A stretch of 31,506 bases of DNA from Galdieria sulphuraria (taxonomy: Eukaryota > Rhodophyta > Bangiophyceae > Galdieriales > Galdieriaceae): contig NW_005178466.1 of assembly GCF_000341285.1 (NCBI RefSeq), positions 223,004 to 254,509 of the forward strand, written 5' to 3'. Each line of letters starts with the position of its first letter. The first letter of the stretch is position 1. A model generated the notes under the pieces. The model searched no databases. It was not told the origin of the DNA and saw nothing but the letters and a program-made list of their open reading frames with translations. Of this stretch, positions 29,683 through 31,506 are shown one piece after another. The translations under genes and the position numbers were made by a program.

Positions 29683-30120
29683 ATGGAACAGAACAAGGCT
29701 GTAAGACGTCCTTTCAAACAACCCAGAAAGATAACAGAGCCACCAGAAAGGAGTTTCAAAAGACAAAGTTCTACGGCAATGTTTACAGGTCAAAAAACCA
29801 TACGAAGACGCAATTTAACTACAAACGTCTCCCAAGTAGAAGTGGCATCTACCAGAACTACATTTAACCAAGGCTGCCATCCTCTCAAGATGGTATCTAT
29901 GAAGCAAGCTATAACACCAGACCATTCTGATTTTTTCGCAACGTCATCCAAGGATACAGCAGGAAGTTGCTTAGAGTATATTGAAGACCCACCGTTCAAC
30001 ATACCTCTTGACTCATTGGATAACTCCTCTCTATGGGAAGACGAATGGCTAGGAGATGCCGATGACTTTGAGCTATTAGATGTCATTGCTTTGCATGGTA
30101 CGAAGGAATCAGCGGCATAG
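29683..30120 (+). CDS. Small bipolar protein, candidate securin (separase inhibitor)
   Basis: Single exon, 145 residues, not assignable by strong homology. Residues 1-50 are very basic (RRPFKQPRKI, FKRQ, TIRRRNL), and the C-terminal third is acidic (SLWEDEWLGDADDFELL). Securins have this same polarity. Two features point to that family. RRNLTTN (42-48) is a destruction-box-like RxxL with a nearby Asn. CLEYIEDPPFNIPLDSLD (97-113) recalls the separase-binding segment of human securin, where EIEKFFPFNPLD occurs, and the EIEYMPP-like motif of plant and fungal securins. T78-P79 is a minimal CDK site. It is divergent from condensin SMC4, which fits co-expression in mitosis. Start: ATG at 29683; the frame is open ten codons further up without ATG. 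The function is an inference from short motifs, which can arise by chance in disordered proteins. Confidence 0.6.
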   Translation: MEQNKAVRRPFKQPRKITEPPERSFKRQSSTAMFTGQKTIRRRNLTTNVSQVEVASTRTTFNQGCHPLKMVSMKQAITPDHSDFFATSSKDTAGSCLEYIEDPPFNIPLDSLDNSSLWEDEWLGDADDFELLDVIALHGTKESAA

Positions 30121-30477
30121 TTAAACTCTGATAGATGTAAGCACAATGAGAGATTTCATGGCAACCATTCAAAATAAAAGTGAATTGATTGAGACAGCTG
30201 AAATTAGGGAATCGGTACGCAATCACAATTCTTTTGATGAATCCTTGTTTGCTCTTCACAGCAATAAAACTCTCTCCCTGTAAAAATGTTCGTAGTTTAA
30301 AATATAAACGCAGCGCTTTTGTCCAATGTATGTGTACAAAAGTAACGGGGCCTTCCACTGGTATGAAGTCACAAAAGGTATTTCAAGTGTTTTCCAAGTG
30401 GCTCTGTTTAGTTTATAGTTTCTGTAAAGGGAACAGTACCACGAAAGTTCTACATAAGGTCTGATAAATATGGAGAC
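30121..30477 (+). other. Intergenic region before the GST_N-domain gene
   Basis: About 357 bp between two same-strand genes: 3' UTR of the small gene and promoter/5' UTR of the next. No other gene, repeat or RNA seen. Confidence 0.35.
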
Positions 30478-31330
30478 ATGTTCCTTTCCTCTCTTTCTTC
30501 CTTGCCACGGTTGGGAACGGGCGCCTTTGTATTAGGCTACCGTGTTGAACGTCACTCAGAAGGTTTTCGAGAGTATTCTGATCAACTTCCAGTTGTGAGA
30601 CCTGAGAAACCTATAGAATTGTACGAATTTGAAGCTTGTCCCTTTTGTAGGAAGGTCCGCGAATCTTTAAGTATCCTCGACCTAGACGCAATTGTCTATC
30701 CTTGTCCTAAAGGAGGCCTCCGCTTCAGACCAAAAGTCAAACAACTCGGAGGAAAGTTTTTGTTTCCTTACCTTGTTGATCCTAATACTGGATTTGCTGG
30801 TTACGAATCAGATGATATCATTGAATACTTGTTTCAAACCTATGGCAGCGGCAAAGTGCCTTTTGCGTTATCCCGTGGCTTTATTACGAATATTACCTCT
30901 TCGTTAAGTTCAGCGGTTAGACTTGGAAAGGGTGTTATGAAGCTACCTTCCGTGGAACCTATTCAGAAATTGGAACTTTGGTCTTATGAAGCGAGTCCGT
31001 AAGATTTTTTTGGCAAATAGAGAAACGATATATTTAACAATTTTTCAAAGGTTCTGTAGATTAGTGAGAGAGGTCTTATGCGAGTTGGAACTTCCGTATC
31101 TGTTGCACAATGCTGCAAGAGGTTCACCGAAACGACAAGAACTTCGACATATCACTGGGACGTTTCAAGTTCCTTATTTAATAGATCCAAACACACAAAC
31201 AAGCATGTTCGAGTCTGCTGAAATAATCGATTATCTTTTGGCTACATATTCTGCGAAAGCTAGTGAGGGTGCGAAGTTCGGCAGCTCAACTACGTCCAAC
31301 CCAACTGGAAGAGAAAAGGAAACTTTATAA
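30478..31330 (+). CDS. Protein with two tandem GST N-terminal/thioredoxin-like domains, possibly plastid
   Basis: Exons 30478-30998 and 31051-31330 (intron 52 nt, phase 2) give 266 residues. Two homologous glutaredoxin/GST_N modules: the first has IELYEFEACPFCRKVRESL with a CPFC redox-like motif, then FPYLVDPNTGFAGYESDDII; the second has LELWSYEASP|FCRLVREVL across the intron, then VPYLIDPNTQTSMFESAEII. In the second module the first Cys of the CxxC is Ser (SPFC). Both end with YL..TY. This two-module layout is the one I recall for plant chloroplast proteins annotated as glutathione S-transferase N-terminal domain or thioredoxin family (At5g03880 type). The N-terminus (MFLSSLSSLPRLGTGAF) is rich in Ser and lacks acids, suggesting a transit peptide. 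Likely redox role, substrate unknown. Its stop is 29 bp from that of the convergent acyl-CoA synthetase gene. Confidence 0.85.
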
Positions 31331-31359
31331 ATGCTTTATAGGATTTCATTTTTCTTGTT

Positions 31360-31506
31360 TCAAGATTTGTGTGTTTCTTGATACATTTTTTCAATTTCCT
31401 TTTGATACTTTTTACTCAATGCTGGACGTTTAAGCTTCATCGTTGGCGTCATCAAATCATTCTCAATAGAGAATGCTTCTGGTTCGAGATATATATTTTT
31501 CACAGC
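31360..31506 (-). CDS. Long-chain acyl-CoA synthetase, C-terminal end (partial at window edge)
   Basis: The last 48 codons of an ANL-superfamily enzyme that activates fatty acids to acyl-CoA with ATP. The visible C-terminus reads VKNIYLEPEAFSIENDLMTP, then TMKLKRPALSKKYQKEIEKM, ending with TGA at 31362-31360. This matches the LACS pattern (V..I.L.PE.FT.ENGL.TPT.K.KRP....Y...I..MY), including the Lys in TxKLKRP that corresponds to the catalytic C-terminal lysine region. The rest of the gene lies beyond the window. No introns in this part. Convergent with the GST_N gene, so their 3' UTRs probably overlap. Confidence 0.88.
   Translation of the reverse strand, partial: AVKNIYLEPEAFSIENDLMTPTMKLKRPALSKKYQKEIEKMYQETHKS

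Noticed and set aside
1-31506. Mobile elements, CRISPR arrays, tandem repeats
   Set aside because: None seen: no transposase, integrase or reverse transcriptase motif in any frame provided and no regularly spaced repeats.

Overview
This window looks like nuclear DNA of a unicellular red alga, most like the Cyanidiophyceae (Galdieria type). The placement is an inference from four things: AT-rich sequence; tightly packed genes on both strands; very small introns (about 40-61 nt, mostly GTAAGT-type donors and often a CTAAC- or CTCAAC-like branch site just before the acceptor); and gene content (condensin, TRAPP, eIF2B, actin, UBE2J) mixed with proteins that look plastid-targeted. No transposon, retroelement, CRISPR array, rRNA or tRNA was recognised.

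Layout. 2-1354 (+): 3' end of a TRAPPC8/Trs85 gene, convergent with CPSF30 (1403-2215, -). 2393-5791 (-): RecD/RecD2-like helicase in 11 exons with two consecutive N-terminal OB-like modules. 6349-7339 (+): prephenate/arogenate dehydratase. 7498-8498 (-): DHHC palmitoyltransferase. 9005-9578 (+): small glycine-rich protein in four exons. 9591-10743 (-): GT31 glycosyltransferase. 10995-11615 (-): MOB4/phocein, start to start with a tail-anchored UBE2J ubiquitin-conjugating enzyme (11647-12370, +) only 31 bp away. 12748-15729 (+): MAST/IREH1/Rim15-type AGC kinase. 16300-16910 (+): unknown, probably plastid-targeted protein. 17042-~19048 (-): phosphoglycerate dehydrogenase, downstream of eIF2B-alpha (19355-20373, -). 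21678-22748 (+): TauE/SafE-type membrane permease, probably plastid. 23113-24237 (-): actin. 25794-29591 (-): condensin SMC4, divergent from a 145-residue protein (29683-30120, +) that resembles a securin. 30478-31330 (+): protein with two GST_N/thioredoxin-like modules. 31360-31506 (-): C-terminal end of a long-chain acyl-CoA synthetase.

The genes do not form one pathway; most are housekeeping genes. Themes: amino-acid synthesis (serine by PGDH, phenylalanine/tyrosine by the dehydratase), secretory and endomembrane functions (TRAPP, DHHC, GT31, UBE2J, MOB4) and chromosome segregation (SMC4 plus the securin candidate). Splice models were made by eye from reading-frame continuity and GT-AG sites. 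They are strong where a conserved motif runs across the junction and weaker where noted.

The most interesting items are the securin candidate divergent from SMC4, the doubled OB region of the helicase, the 31-bp divergent MOB4/UBE2J pair, and two small multi-exon genes (glycine-rich, and plastid-targeted of unknown function) that simple ORF calling would miss.
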